DNA of 64,000 bases. Origin: Rhizophagus clarus (lineage: Eukaryota; Glomeromycota; Glomeromycetes; Glomerales; Glomeraceae). The notes beneath the pieces were generated by a model. The model saw only the letters and a program-made list of their open reading frames with translations. It did no database searches and was not told the DNA's origin. Location: the NCBI GenBank assembly GCA_015698045.1, contig BLAL01000271.1, positions 1-64,000 of the forward strand, read 5' to 3'. Shown in pieces: positions 1 to 10,480 of the stretch. A program made the translations under genes and the position numbers. Positions within the stretch are counted from its first letter, which is position 1, and each line of letters opens with the position of its first letter.

Positions 1-630
1 TAGAAAAGAAATGTCAATAAAAAGATATAAAATATAAGTATTAATGTTTAGTTTATATTAGTAGAAGTATTAGTAGAATTATTAGTAAAAGTAAGAAATA
101 AAATGTTTAATAGTAATATTGTTAGTAAAAAGTAGTAAAAGAAAATACGTTAGAAATTATATATTAATAAGAGTGATAAGAATTTATGATAGGAAAAAAA
201 CTCCATACCTTTGTATTTATTTTTAGATAAACAATATATTTTCTATTTATTTTACACAGGTAAGTAAAAAAAAATCAATAGTAGAATTTATTAGTTAGGA
301 CATTAGTAAAAGAAGAAATACATTAGAAAAATATATTAATAGAGTATAAGAATAACAAATAATAGAAAAAAAAATTTCAATAAAAGATTATAACTAATTT
401 TAACGGAGTGATATAACTCAGTGATATCACCTGATTGATTTTATAATTTAATTATTTTGATATAGTGATTGATTATAACTAATTAACTGGGGTGATTATA
501 ACCGGTGATATCACCTGAATTGATTTTATAATTAATTATTTATTATAATTTAATTATTTATTTTTTATAATTAATTATTTATTTTATAATTAATTATTTT
601 GATATAAGTGATTTAAACCCAATTAATTTT
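1..630. repeat. AT-rich DNA with a short tandem duplication
   Basis: No gene is visible. A unit of about 85 bp that starts GATTATAACTAATT and contains GTGATATCACCTGA is present at 386-470 and again from 471 to about 555. A decayed third part follows to about 615. The flanks are A-rich runs with AGTA-type simple sequence. Confidence 0.6.
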
Positions 631-860
631 TGCAGTTTTTTTGTTTATTTTTTTTTTCAACACCAAGTAATTCCTTTTATTTCCATTATTATTCATTTCT
701 TTGTTTTTTCAATTTTTTTCCACTCCACACCATTTTTTTTTCGCTCCTCTTATTTTTTTCGTCCTTTTCACTTTCCTTCATTTTTTTTTATTTCTTCACT
801 CTCCTTCTTTTTTTTCGTTTTCTTTTCCACTCCTTTCTTTACAGAAACCTTAAGTTTTTG
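622..860. repeat. Pyrimidine-rich low-complexity tract
   Basis: The plus strand is almost entirely T and C here. It keeps one frame open, but the translation is only Phe, Ser and Leu, so I read it as simple sequence and not a gene. Confidence 0.6.
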
Positions 861-879
861 AACAATGCCGAATTGATAT

Positions 880-1560
880 AATAACAATGTTAAATTCATA
901 TCATTGCGATATCGATTTATTGAAACAATATCATTATGATGTCACCATAATATCGTTTCAATATTAACAAAAGATATCGTGAAAATATTCGCTTGAAGAA
1001 ACATCGCATCATTTACCATTATGAATATCGTTGCAAATAACAATAATTTCAAAAAAGAATTATGCAAAATAAATATTGGTTCGTATCAATATTCACGTTC
1101 GTTGTATCGACAAAGGATAGCGTAAAAATATTTGCTTGAATGAAATTATCGGAAGTGACCTCGGCTTTGAGGATGGTTACAATAAACGATAATTTTCAAA
1201 AAAAAAAAACGCAAATAAATGTATTCGTACTAATATTGGTTCGGTATAGTCGAAAAGATATCGCAAAAATTTATTTGAAGAATATCAATCAACATCGGCT
1301 CGATATAGTTTAAAAACAACGATATTTTTTAAAAAAACGGCGAATTAATGATGATATCGATACGATATAGTTAAAACAACGCAAAATAAAAAATGGTATC
1401 GATATGATATCGTCTTAAATGTTGACGTCGCTGTGTTGATGATATTGTCAAAATTACAAATAATCAAGCCAAAATCATCTGATATTGATCAAATAACGAT
1501 TCTAAAAAAACGCGAATTGGTAAATTCTCTTCGATTAGTTCAATAGTTCTTGTAATTAGT
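880..1560. repeat. Degenerate GATATCG-type repeat region
   Basis: Words such as ATATCGTT, GATATCG, AAAACAACGAT and GATATAGT recur irregularly, mostly in an AATATCG-N-GATATAGT context. They resemble the degenerate array at 20.4-21.5 kb. No reading frame is supported. From 1560 to 2180 I see only unremarkable AT-rich sequence. Confidence 0.4.
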
Positions 1561-2327
1561 TATTTGGTAAATATTGCACAATTGTAATATAATGATCTAA
1601 TAATTGCTTAATATTACATATCTTGACAAGTAAAAACCGTTCTTTATTGAAAAAAGAAATAGACGGACTTTTTGTATATTCTTTGGTTTTCAATTGGAAA
1701 ATTTCTTTTTTCACTTACTTATTCAAACAAAATATATACCGGCAGCTTCGTTGTTATAGTTAGATATACTTTTTAAAATTGAGGACACTCAACTATGTAC
1801 TTTCATTGTTAAATTAAAAAAGCCTCCCTGATACGACACCTAAGTCCTTCCTGAGTTTCGTATTCTTGTTTGTTTTAACTTTGAAAAATCTCGCCTACGT
1901 CATTCTTCTTTCGTTCCTACTCTCATGACTCAAAACTCACACTAAAGACTTTTTAAAGCAATATATTCTTACGGACAAGCAAATCGCGACTTGGTTTTAG
2001 ACGTTACTTTGAAAAAAAAAAAAAACGCGTAATTTGAAGTGATCATCATGTGACTTTAATTACACAGATTTATGAAAACCGCAATAATTATGTGCATATA
2101 CACTAAAAATATTCTTTAACTACTGCCTAATAAAATTTGCAGGGCTTCATCAACAATATTCAGATTCTCAGATCGCTGCTCCATCAAAAGCTTGGAATAT
2201 CAAGCCACGTTTTTTCTTTTGAAAGTTCAAACCACGCGATCTTCAATTGTATTCTCAATAAAAAAATCTAAAGACAGAAACTGGCCGAGTTTGACCAATT
2301 CTATAAATTCGATCTATAGCTTGATCC

Positions 2328-4200
2328 TCAATACTTGGATTCCACCAAGATCCATAAGAAAAACATTGATTTAGCAACAGTAAGATTCAATCCCAAAGAT
2401 CGGCATTTTAAACTAATTAGAAGAACCTTTATTTCCGGATCATTGTTGAAATTATTTACAGTCTCTTCTCGCTGATTACGTGACATTTTGCCATCAAATC
2501 GAACAAATTTGACATTTGCATCTTTAAATGCAATTTCAATCAAATCAAGAAAAGATGTCCATTGGCTGAAGACTACTGATTTATCGTTATTTTGATTTAA
2601 AAATTTCAATAAAGCTTCAATTTTGGAACTTATTTTAAAATCATCTAAATTTCTAATTTCTTCTTCTATTTGAATTGTTGTTAATTCAATTAATTGATTC
2701 ATATTAACTGAATTTTGGCATATCGGACAAGAAAATGGTTCATCTCCAAAACTAATTTTGATGCAATCTTTGTCAAATATATGTTTACAAGGAGTAATTG
2801 TAGGAGTTGTTAATGGTTTAGAGCACATATAGCAACTTTTATTATTACTAACAGATATTTTCAGGGCAGCCAATCTTTCATCATTCATATTGCTATCAGC
2901 ATCATTTATTTGTCTCTTACAAAGCTCTGTGTGATTGCAAATCTGTCGTAATCTCAGGAGCATTTCCAGAAACGTTACATAATTATATTTTAAATCGCCA
3001 TTTCTTGATTCTTTCCAACTCCTAAATTGTTCTTTTATATTACTTTCCATGTTATCATAAATCTTTTTCTCATCCGTCTTAAACTTAATTTTATGAGTAT
3101 AGAAATTAATAGGAGGAAGACATACTATAGGACGTCCATTGAATTTCATATCCTTTGTTCTACGAAGACAAAACGGCTTTATTAAGCTTCTAAGATTGTT
3201 ACCATCTTTAAACTTTATTGTTTTGTTGTTAAATATGCTATTCCATATTTCTAGACTATCAAAAGGAGTGAATTTTAAGAATTTAATTAAAGAATATATA
3301 TCATTTAATTCGTTCATAATTGGGGTTCCTGTAAGAATCCATCTTCTCTCAGCATCCAAATTACATACGGCAATACTTTGTTTTGTTGATTGTGTACGAA
3401 TAATATGTCCTTCATCTAAGATAACTCGAAGCCATTTAATGGCAAATAATCCACTCCTTTCTTCTATATTTGATTGTGCAAGAATAGCATATGTAGTAAT
3501 TATTATATCGTAAGTTTTAAGAAATTCTGGATCATTAATTCGATCAACGCCATGAAAAACATAATAAGAAAGAGACCCTTTCTTAACATGCTTGTTGATT
3601 TGGTCAATCCAATTTTCAAGCACACTTAAAGGAGCAACAATCAGAGTAGTTTTAGAATATGTGGAATCTAAATTGATTGCAGGTTTGGAAGCTATCAAAG
3701 CAATCATTTGTATCGTCTTACCAAGACCCATATCATCAGCGAGTATTCCACCTCTGGCAAGATTAGGGCGTGTTATTGTTGCAAACCTTGCTAATGTATT
3801 AAAGTAGAGTATTTTTTTCGTTTGATCCTCCTTTTGAATCCAGAATTGAACTTCCTCATCAATAGTTGGCTCTTTAGGGTGTTCATTTGATAACATCCAA
3901 CCAAGGCCTTGCTTCTGATACGGAAGTAATTTCGTAATTAATGTTTCTGGTTGTGGTGCTTCTAGGAGATTTACTAGAAATTCAGTTTCTGATTGTGGTG
4001 CCGAATTCACTTTTTTTGCAATTTCAAAGTCTTTGGGAATAACTTGTAATTTTGGTAGTCCAACAACTGAACTGCTTTTGTTATTTTATAAAATTTTTTA
4101 AGAGTATTTGATGTGTTATTATTAGAATTATTATTATTTTCATTGTTAACTCTTTTAATTCTAAATTTGGTAGTCCTGTATTATTATTATCGGTAGACAT
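2328..4200 (-). CDS. SNF2-family ATPase with RING finger (RAD5/RAD16/HLTF-like), C-terminus broken
   Basis: This resembles DNA-dependent ATPases of the RAD5/RAD16/HLTF group, which remodel chromatin or act in DNA damage tolerance, some as ubiquitin ligases. In a 597-residue model the visible motifs are [12 protein letters not shown], Walker A DDMGLGKT (about 130-136), DEGH box (about 236-239), LTGTP, a C3HC4-like RING (about 430-468) set inside the helicase as in this group, and the first part of the C-terminal helicase half ([15 protein letters not shown]). The best start is ATG at 4200: a 50-nt exon, then a 79-bp intron (4072-4150, weak GTTAAC donor) that restores phase. The frame stops at 2328 just after LGLNLTVA. 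Downstream, the expected VFLMD lies in a second frame and [19 protein letters not shown] in a third (to about 2227), so at least two indels break motifs V-VI. The HIRAN domain of RAD5/HLTF is not seen. It is a pseudogene or an assembly-damaged gene. Confidence 0.85.
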
Positions 4201-4474
4201 TTGAGATTTTATTTGAATGATTTATTATTTGAGAATATTCATAAAAAAAATTATTTCTCATTAGTATATTAAATGGAAAAGAAACAAAAGATTTCAAATT
4301 ATTAATAAAAAATATTCTTACGTGAGTATACTGTGGTAAAAAGTGTGGAAAAAATGTACTTACGTGTGTATATAAAAAAAATCTAATCTCGAATAAAAAA
4401 AGTCATATCTAGATTACCCCGTATAAATAATTTTGAATTGTGCGACGCGTGATTCATCTGCGGCACCTGTGTGG

Positions 4475-4866
4475 CAGGGCCGATGATTTTCTGCGGCACT
4501 AAAAGGTAAAATTTGTGTGTGATAAAAATAAATTTTGTGTTATGTTGTGTTTTCCTATTTTTGGTAATTTTGTGTAATTTTGTGGCGTTTTAAATAAAAT
4601 TTTGTGCCATTTCTGCGATAATTTCTCATAATTTTTACAATTCGAACTTCCTTAAAAAATTTTCTAGATTACACAAACTATGCTAATTATGGAAGCCACA
4701 TGAAAATTATATAGAAATTACATGGCAATTGTGTGGAATTATGCGCTCGTATATATAAATAAATAAATTTTGTGAAATTATGTTGTGATATTTTGAAATT
4801 TTTGTTTATCACAAAATTTTGTGATTTATGTGATATTCTGCGAAACACAAAATATCATCGGCCCTG
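4475..4866. mobile_element. hAT-type MITE, 392 bp
   Basis: The ends are inverted: the left end begins CAGGGCCGATGATTTTCTG and the right end, read in reverse, begins CAGGGCCGATGATATTTTGTG. The octamer CTGTGTGG flanks both sides exactly (4467-4474 and 4867-4874). An 8-bp target duplication with CAGGG-type ends is typical of the hAT superfamily. There is no coding capacity. The interior is rich in TTTTGTG words. A hAT transposase pseudogene lies at 51-53 kb, but I cannot show that it shares these ends. Confidence 0.85.
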
Positions 4867-4879
4867 CTGTGTGGTATCT

Positions 4880-5400
4880 GACTCGCAATAAATGGATTAC
4901 TTTATTGTAGATCAATATTTTATTCGTTACAACATTATGCAGCGTAGCATAGTAAAAAAAGAAAATCTTTTATTATATGCAATGCGGAAATATCAATGTT
5001 CGGTACAGATTGATTTTTATAAATCCCATGAGATCGACTTTAAATTTGATTAAGATTAAATAATGTTTAAAATAAAGTTCTTATATAGTTAATACCTAAT
5101 TCAATTTATAAAAATTCCTTAAAGATAAAATGTTTAAAGTTTCTTAAGGAATCTATTAAATTATAGAATCCTTTAGTATCTTTAAACTTTGCTATAAATG
5201 TTTTAAGTGTTTATAATATAATACTTTATAGATCTTATATTTATTATTAAAAGTTCTGCATACATTTTGAGAATTAACATATAGTCTCTTAAGAGGAATG
5301 AGGTGGTAAATATGAATTATTTATATATTTTTTCGATGAAAATTTAATAAATTTTTCGATTTATTATTATTGTATTATTATTTATAGAACTAAAAGATGC
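4880..5400. other. Intergenic, nothing recognised
   Basis: AT-rich spacer between the MITE and the gene end at 5471. A short TTTAAAGATA/TTCTTAAGGAATC motif recurs around 5105-5180, but nothing larger is supported. Confidence 0.5.
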
Positions 5401-5470
5401 CGACTAAGAAAATAAAAAAAAAATAACACGTTCTGGATTAATTATAATAATGAAAAAGATATTTATCTCT

Positions 5471-7335
5471 TTAGACTGCTTTTTCCTTTCCTTTACTGTT
5501 ACCAGCTTTATTCCCTCTTCCTCTTCCTCTTCCCCTTCCTCTTCCTCTTCCTCTTCCTTTTCCTCTTCCCCGTCCCCTTCCACTTCCCCGTCCTCCGCTT
5601 CCCCTTCCCTTTCCACTTCCCTGTCCTTCATTTCCACTATTATTACTACTATTGCCACCGTCATTATCAGTAACTTCCTTCTCCTCCTGCTGTTGCTTTT
5701 GAATACCTCTATACTCCTGCTGGGTATAATAGATTCCTTTTTCGATTATTATAAACCATCGTTCTGCACTTTCCCTACTCGGTAATCGTTCAAATAAATT
5801 GGGCGTGAGACCGGTTACAAGATCGAATATTACAAAACTTTTATTGCATATATTCCACAACTTGTTCATTCTCTCAGCTGAAGTTCTGTAGCTTCTCCAT
5901 TGTCTTTGTGTCAGTTTTTCTTCAGCTTTCTTAAGAAAGTTTTCTAATATATCTTTAGCTTTTGAAGCATTCGTTTCGCCAAATGATTTTGGCTCGGAAG
6001 CGACTGCTTCTAATGTTTTCTTATATAACTCGTGAAAATACGAGTATCTCCTAACGTTTCTTCTTCTTGATAATTCAGAAGTTTCATCTTCTGATTTTAT
6101 TTCATCTAATATTGTAAGCATATCCTCTATTAATAAAGACATATTACCATCGTCTATTTTATCCAGAAAATTAATTCTTGAATTATGATCGTCATCAATG
6201 TTTTTAGTTAGGGAAATAGCACCTTTTATTTTGGAGCCATCAAACTCCATTCCCTTTTCCAAATAATTATCATAATATTCCTGTAGATTCTGTATATATT
6301 TTTTGTTATCGTAATTAGGTTGCATCATCGGGGGGTTTATTGGCAGACGATCTTGGACTGTTTTTAAATGATATATTAGCCATGCAACGGCTAATATATC
6401 TTCCTTAAGATTTTCATCATTAGCTGCCTTTTCTTTATATAAAAGATTGATCCCTATTGTTGTATTATTATTGCTATTGTCTTCAGCAGGTAATCGCCGA
6501 AGTATATAGGGATTATCTAGAAACCTGCTCTCTTCCGTTTCTATAAAACGTTGATCAGCCATGTAAAATGTCGGTTTTATATCTAGTGAACCCGACGGAA
6601 GTACTGCAGTCAATTTTTGTTCATCTATATTCAAAATTATTTTTTTACAATTGCTGCCACTCATGCTCTTTAGAGCAACCAACCCGTCTTTCAAAGTATT
6701 TGCGGGAATATTTTCTAGAAATTGCTGGACTTCGTAATGATCTTCCGAAAGAATTTCGATTGTGTCTTGAATAAAAATAAATTTGTAATGCGATAATTAA
6801 TAACAGATTCTCATAAAAAAAGTCAGATTTTTTACATAATGTATGATTCTACAGCTATTAGAATAGTATATGTATATAATAATATATATATTTTACCTTT
6901 TTCTTTCAAGTTTCCTACCGAGATTAATTTGACTTTTTTTGCTTCTTTACTTTCAATAGGCTTTTCGTCCTTCCTTTTCCTCGACGAACCTGCCATCACA
7001 ATTTGTTCGTCTGACGAACCTGCCGTCACAATTTGTTCATCTAACGGACCTGCCGTCACAATTTGTTCATCTGACAGACCTGCCATCACAATTTGTTCGC
7101 CTGACGAACCTGCCGTCACAATTTGTTCATCTAACGGACCTGCCGTCACAATTTGTTCATCTGACAGACCTGCCGTCACAATTTGTTCATCTGACGGACC
7201 TGCCGTCACAATTTGTTCATCTGACGGACCTGCCGTCGCAATTTGTTCATCATTTTCTAAGGACGGAGAATTTTCTAATGGAAGTTCTGAATTGGATTTA
7301 TCTTCAGGATGAAATGATGGCGAAGGTTGGGACAT
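5471..7335 (-). CDS. Two-exon gene of unknown function: decapeptide repeat, NLS-like cluster, Gly/Arg-rich tail
   Basis: I do not recognise the family. Exon 1 runs 7335-6897 from ATG (MSQPSPSF). Exon 2 runs 6765-5471. The 131-bp intron (6766-6896, GTAAAA...TTCAAG) is phase 1, and the split codon joins NLKEK to DTIEILSED. The product would be 577 residues. Exon 1 holds nine decapeptides of the form DEQIVTAGPS (30-bp DNA unit), then a basic RKRKDEKP...KKVKL stretch that could be a nuclear localisation signal. The middle (about 150-510) is mixed charged sequence without a known motif, and includes SRRRNVRRYSYFHELY and RQWRSYRTSAERMNKLW. The last 60 residues are a Gln/Glu stretch, then GRGRGKGRGRGRGR, an RGG/GR-type tract common in RNA-binding proteins. 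A nucleic-acid-binding role is only an inference. Confidence 0.75.
6955..7255. repeat. 30-bp coding minisatellite in exon 1
   Basis: Nine 30-bp units (GACGGACCTGCCGTCACAATTTGTTCATCT-like) encode the decapeptide repeat on the minus strand. Variant units (ACGG/ACAG/ACGA) recur in the same order, which suggests duplication in 90-bp blocks. All units keep the frame. Confidence 0.85.
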
Positions 7336-7439
7336 TTTAAAATTTACGAAACCAGACAAATTTCTTGATTGTTTATTATGATGATTTTTCTGATTTTTTT
7401 GAAAAGGAATTTTATCTCTTTTTATATATATATTTTTTA

Positions 7440-8305
7440 ATTGTACTATATGATAAACACCATTCGATTAAATAATATGTGCTTTCATCGAGGAATTAGT
7501 CAAAATCATGTAATCTTAGTGCTATAATTACGCGAGTAATTAAAATAATGATATTTTTTAAGTGACGTGGAAGGCCGACACATTATAATATTTGAAGATC
7601 TGCAATCAATTAGATGTCGATTGTTAGACAACAAAAATCTGATCGGCATTATAATGCACATTTTTTTAAATATTACGCATGTAATTAGATATTTTTAAAT
7701 GTCGTAAATAAACTGAAAAATTTTTTTACGCAGGCACAGCACATAATTAATTATTTGACACACTTAAAATTTTTAAGACTAAGACGCCTCTAGAATCACA
7801 AATATAACAATGGGAAATTCATTATAAAGTTGGAATGATTCTGATGTAGTAATAATATAAATATCAAAATTGTAATTGGTTAATTCAGTTTACACAATCA
7901 ATAATAAAAAAATTTAATTAAATAATATGTGCTTTCATCGAGGAATTAGCCCAAGTCATGTAATCCTAAATTTAAAAATGTACACTATAATGGCGATCAG
8001 GTTTTTGTTGTCCATCTAATTGATTGCAGATCTTCATTGTTATTCGGCACATAGCATTACGCATGTAATTAAAATAATAAGATATTTTTAAATGATGTAA
8101 AATAACTGAAAAATTTTTTTACGCAGGCACAGCACATAATTAATCATTTGACACACTTAAAATATATTTAAATTTTTAAGACTAAGACGCCTCTAGAATC
8201 ACAAATATAACAATGGGAAATTCATTATAAAGTTGAAATGATTCTGATGTAGTAATAATACAAATATCAAAATTGTAATTGGTTAATTCAGTTTACACAA
8301 AAAAT
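7440..8305. repeat. Duplicated non-coding segment with inverted core
   Basis: A left arm (ATATGTGCTTTCATCGAGGAATTAG) occurs at about 7470-7520 and 7920-7970. A right arm of about 200 bp (from GCATGTAATTA, through ACGCAGGCACAGCACATAAT, to TTCAGTTTACACAA) occurs at about 7676-7898 and 8060-8300. Both arms are direct repeats. The ~70-bp core between them (7594-7665 and 7971-8037, holding GATCTGCAATCAATTAGATG) is in opposite orientation in the two copies. No coding is seen. Confidence 0.8.
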
Positions 8306-8401
8306 TTAAATTTTTCTTGCTAAATAAGAATCAAAAAAATAATAATACATATATCATTCTAACCAGAACAATTGTTATTCACTACGAAGTTTATTGGATA
8401 G

Positions 8402-9292
8402 GAATCACGAGAAATTTTTTAAAGAATGGCATTCGAATGCCTTTCTTATGATAATTAATTAATAAAAAAAAAGTCACGGTCACAAAGTTCAAATCACGAG
8501 AAATTTTTTTAAAGGATGGCATTCGAATGCCTTTCTTATGATAATTAATTAATAAAAAAAAAGTCACGGTCACAAAGTTCAAATCACGAGAAATTTTTTT
8601 AAAGGATGGCATTCGAATGCCGTTCTTATGATAATTAATTAATAAAAAAAAAAGTCACGGTCACAAAGTTCAAATCACGAGAAATTTTTTTAAAGGATGG
8701 CATTCGAATGCCTTTCTTATGATAATTAATTAATAAAAAAAAAAGTCACGGTCACAAAGTTCAAATCACGAGAAATTTTTTTAAAGAATGGCATTCGAAT
8801 GCCTTTCTTATGATAATTAATTAATAAAAAAAAAAGTCACGGTCACAAAGTTCAAATCACGAGAAATTTTTTTAAAGAATGGCATTCGAATGCCTTTCTT
8901 ATGATAATTAATTAATAAAAAAAAAAGTCACGGTCACAAAGTTCAAATCACGAGAAATTTTTTTAAAGAATGGCATTCGAATGCCTTTCTTATGATAATT
9001 AATTAATAAAAAAAAAAGTCACGGTCACAAAGTTCAAATCACGAGAAATTTTTTTAAAGGATGGCATTCGAATGCCGTTCTTATGATAATTAATTAATAA
9101 AAAAAAAAAGTCACGGTCACAAAGTTCAAATCACGAGAAATTTTTTTAAAGGATGGCATTCGAATGCCGTTCTTATGATAATTAATTAATAAAAAAAAAA
9201 GTCACGGTCACAAAGTTCAAATCACGAGAAATTTTTTTAAAGGATGGCATTGCCGTTCTTATGATAATTAATTAATAAAAAAAATCACGGTT
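8402..9292. repeat. 91-bp tandem array, about 10 copies
   Basis: Units start AATCACGAGAAATTTTTTT at about 8402, 8491, 8581, 8672, 8763, 8854, 8945, 9036, 9128 and 9219. Each holds the palindrome GGCATTCGAATGCC and TTAATTAATTAA, then an A run of 8-11, which explains most of the length differences. Copies are nearly identical, so amplification is recent. GAAGTTTATTGGATA sits on both sides (about 8386 and 9295). Confidence 0.95.
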
Positions 9293-9469
9293 TGCGAAGT
9301 TTATTGGATAAGATTAAAATAATTTTACGCTTGTATTAAACTAATTTTGACAATAGATTTCCAAAATTATTGAACCTCCATAATAAATTAAAAATTGCAT
9401 CTATTTTTTCGATAAAAAAAAAAAATATTTTTTCTTTATTTAATATTCTAGGAAAACGGCCTGACGTAG

Positions 9470-9775
9470 AGAAAAAAAAATGACAAAAGAAGAAATTTCA
9501 ACAAAAAGAAATCGAAATTTCTGATCTCCAGATAATGTACCAAGAATTTCAAAAGCTGTTGAGACAGCTGGAGAACAAATAATTGCCAAATTAAACAACA
9601 AAACTGAGCGGGAGAACGCATATCTATTAAAGTGGATCGATATTTTTTAGAGCAAATTTCAAGCCAGGAAGAAGAGATACATAAACTTAAATTAAAGCTT
9701 TATTTATATTTAGCACAATCATCGTCGTCTACACCGCGGCCATCACCCTCATCATCGTCATATGGATGAGCACTT
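9470..9775 (+). pseudogene. Fragment of a coiled-coil protein
   Basis: Short pieces in shifting frames read as one charged, heptad-like protein: MYQEFQKLLRQLENK, then IAKLNNKTERENAYLLKW, then LEQISSQEEEIHKLKLKL, ending in a Ser/Pro stretch and TGA near 9770. Stops and frame changes separate them. I do not know the parent gene. Confidence 0.35.
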
Positions 9776-9954
9776 TAACACAATCAAGTCAGTAATTTTT
9801 TAGATATTAAATAATTTTTTAATAAATTTCATTTTATAATTAATGAATAATTTCATTTTTAAGTAAAAGGTTTACTTTTTTGAAAACCATTTATAAATTT
9901 AATAAATAATATTTTACATTTATCTTGTACATATCATGTTTAAATATATTATCT

Positions 9955-10135
9955 TACTAATAAATAATAATAAAAAAAAGTATTTGTAAAGGTTTAACTG
10001 GGAAATTTTCGCCTGCCTGATAGGATATGGGGAAATTTTCACCCGATAAACTCTACGAGAATAATTGCTATAAGGTAGCATAGTAATCGAACCTGAAACC
10101 TGGTGTTATGCTAACTACTCTATCACATGCAATTA
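9955..10135 (-). mobile_element. Possible tRNA-derived SINE
   Basis: Read on the minus strand, the segment starts with a tRNA-like head: TGATAGAGTAGTTAGCAT resembles a Pol III A box and D arm, and GGTTCGATTAC is a close B box. The two lie about 32 nt apart, 10-12 nt short of a normal tRNA, so it is not a functional tRNA gene. A body of about 100 bp follows with two GAAAATTTCCC words, then a T-rich tail ending in ATT repeats. Head, body and simple tail is the SINE layout. No second copy is present in the window. Confidence 0.4.
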
Positions 10136-10139
10136 CTAG

Positions 10140-10480
10140 TAAAGAGAAATTTTGTTGATTTCTTTTAATTATAAAAATTTACATGATTTTCGATTTTCAT
10201 TAGCAGAATAATGATTAGCAGGGGACTTTCCCCTGTAGTTACATATATATCCATCCTCTGCGAATTGTTGCACTAAATCATTTCTTACAAACGAAAAAAA
10301 GGATCGTTTAATATGATACGCTAATGTTAAAGACTAATTAATATAAATTAAATTATTTATGTTATAGCGATATTTAATTTAGAGGACTGGATATTCACGT
10401 ATTCAGTTAATATTGTAATCTGCACAGATTCGGATATTTCAGTTAATGTTATCTGAACCCTGTTACCAACAATGATGACA
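10140..10480. other. Intergenic, nothing recognised
   Basis: AT-rich sequence between the possible SINE and the satellite. The only item of note is GGGGACTTTCCCC near 10220, a short palindrome. Confidence 0.4.

Noticed and set aside
630-881. Phe/Ser-rich membrane protein
   Set aside because: The translation comes from a pyrimidine-only tract, with no signal beyond composition.
5404-5785. Ser/Pro-rich frame on the plus strand and Glu-rich frame in another minus frame
   Set aside because: Both are other readings of the Gly/Arg-encoding repeat of the gene at 5471-7335.
6839-7312. Long open frame on the plus strand opposite exon 1
   Set aside because: A 30-bp repeat keeps both strands open. 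The minus strand has a start, a basic cluster and an in-phase intron.
8402-9292. CRISPR-like regular repeats
   Set aside because: Whole 91-bp units repeat with no unique spacers, and the window is eukaryotic (spliced genes). It is a satellite.
10085-10130. tRNA gene on the minus strand
   Set aside because: A and B boxes are too close, and no full cloverleaf or acceptor stem can be made.
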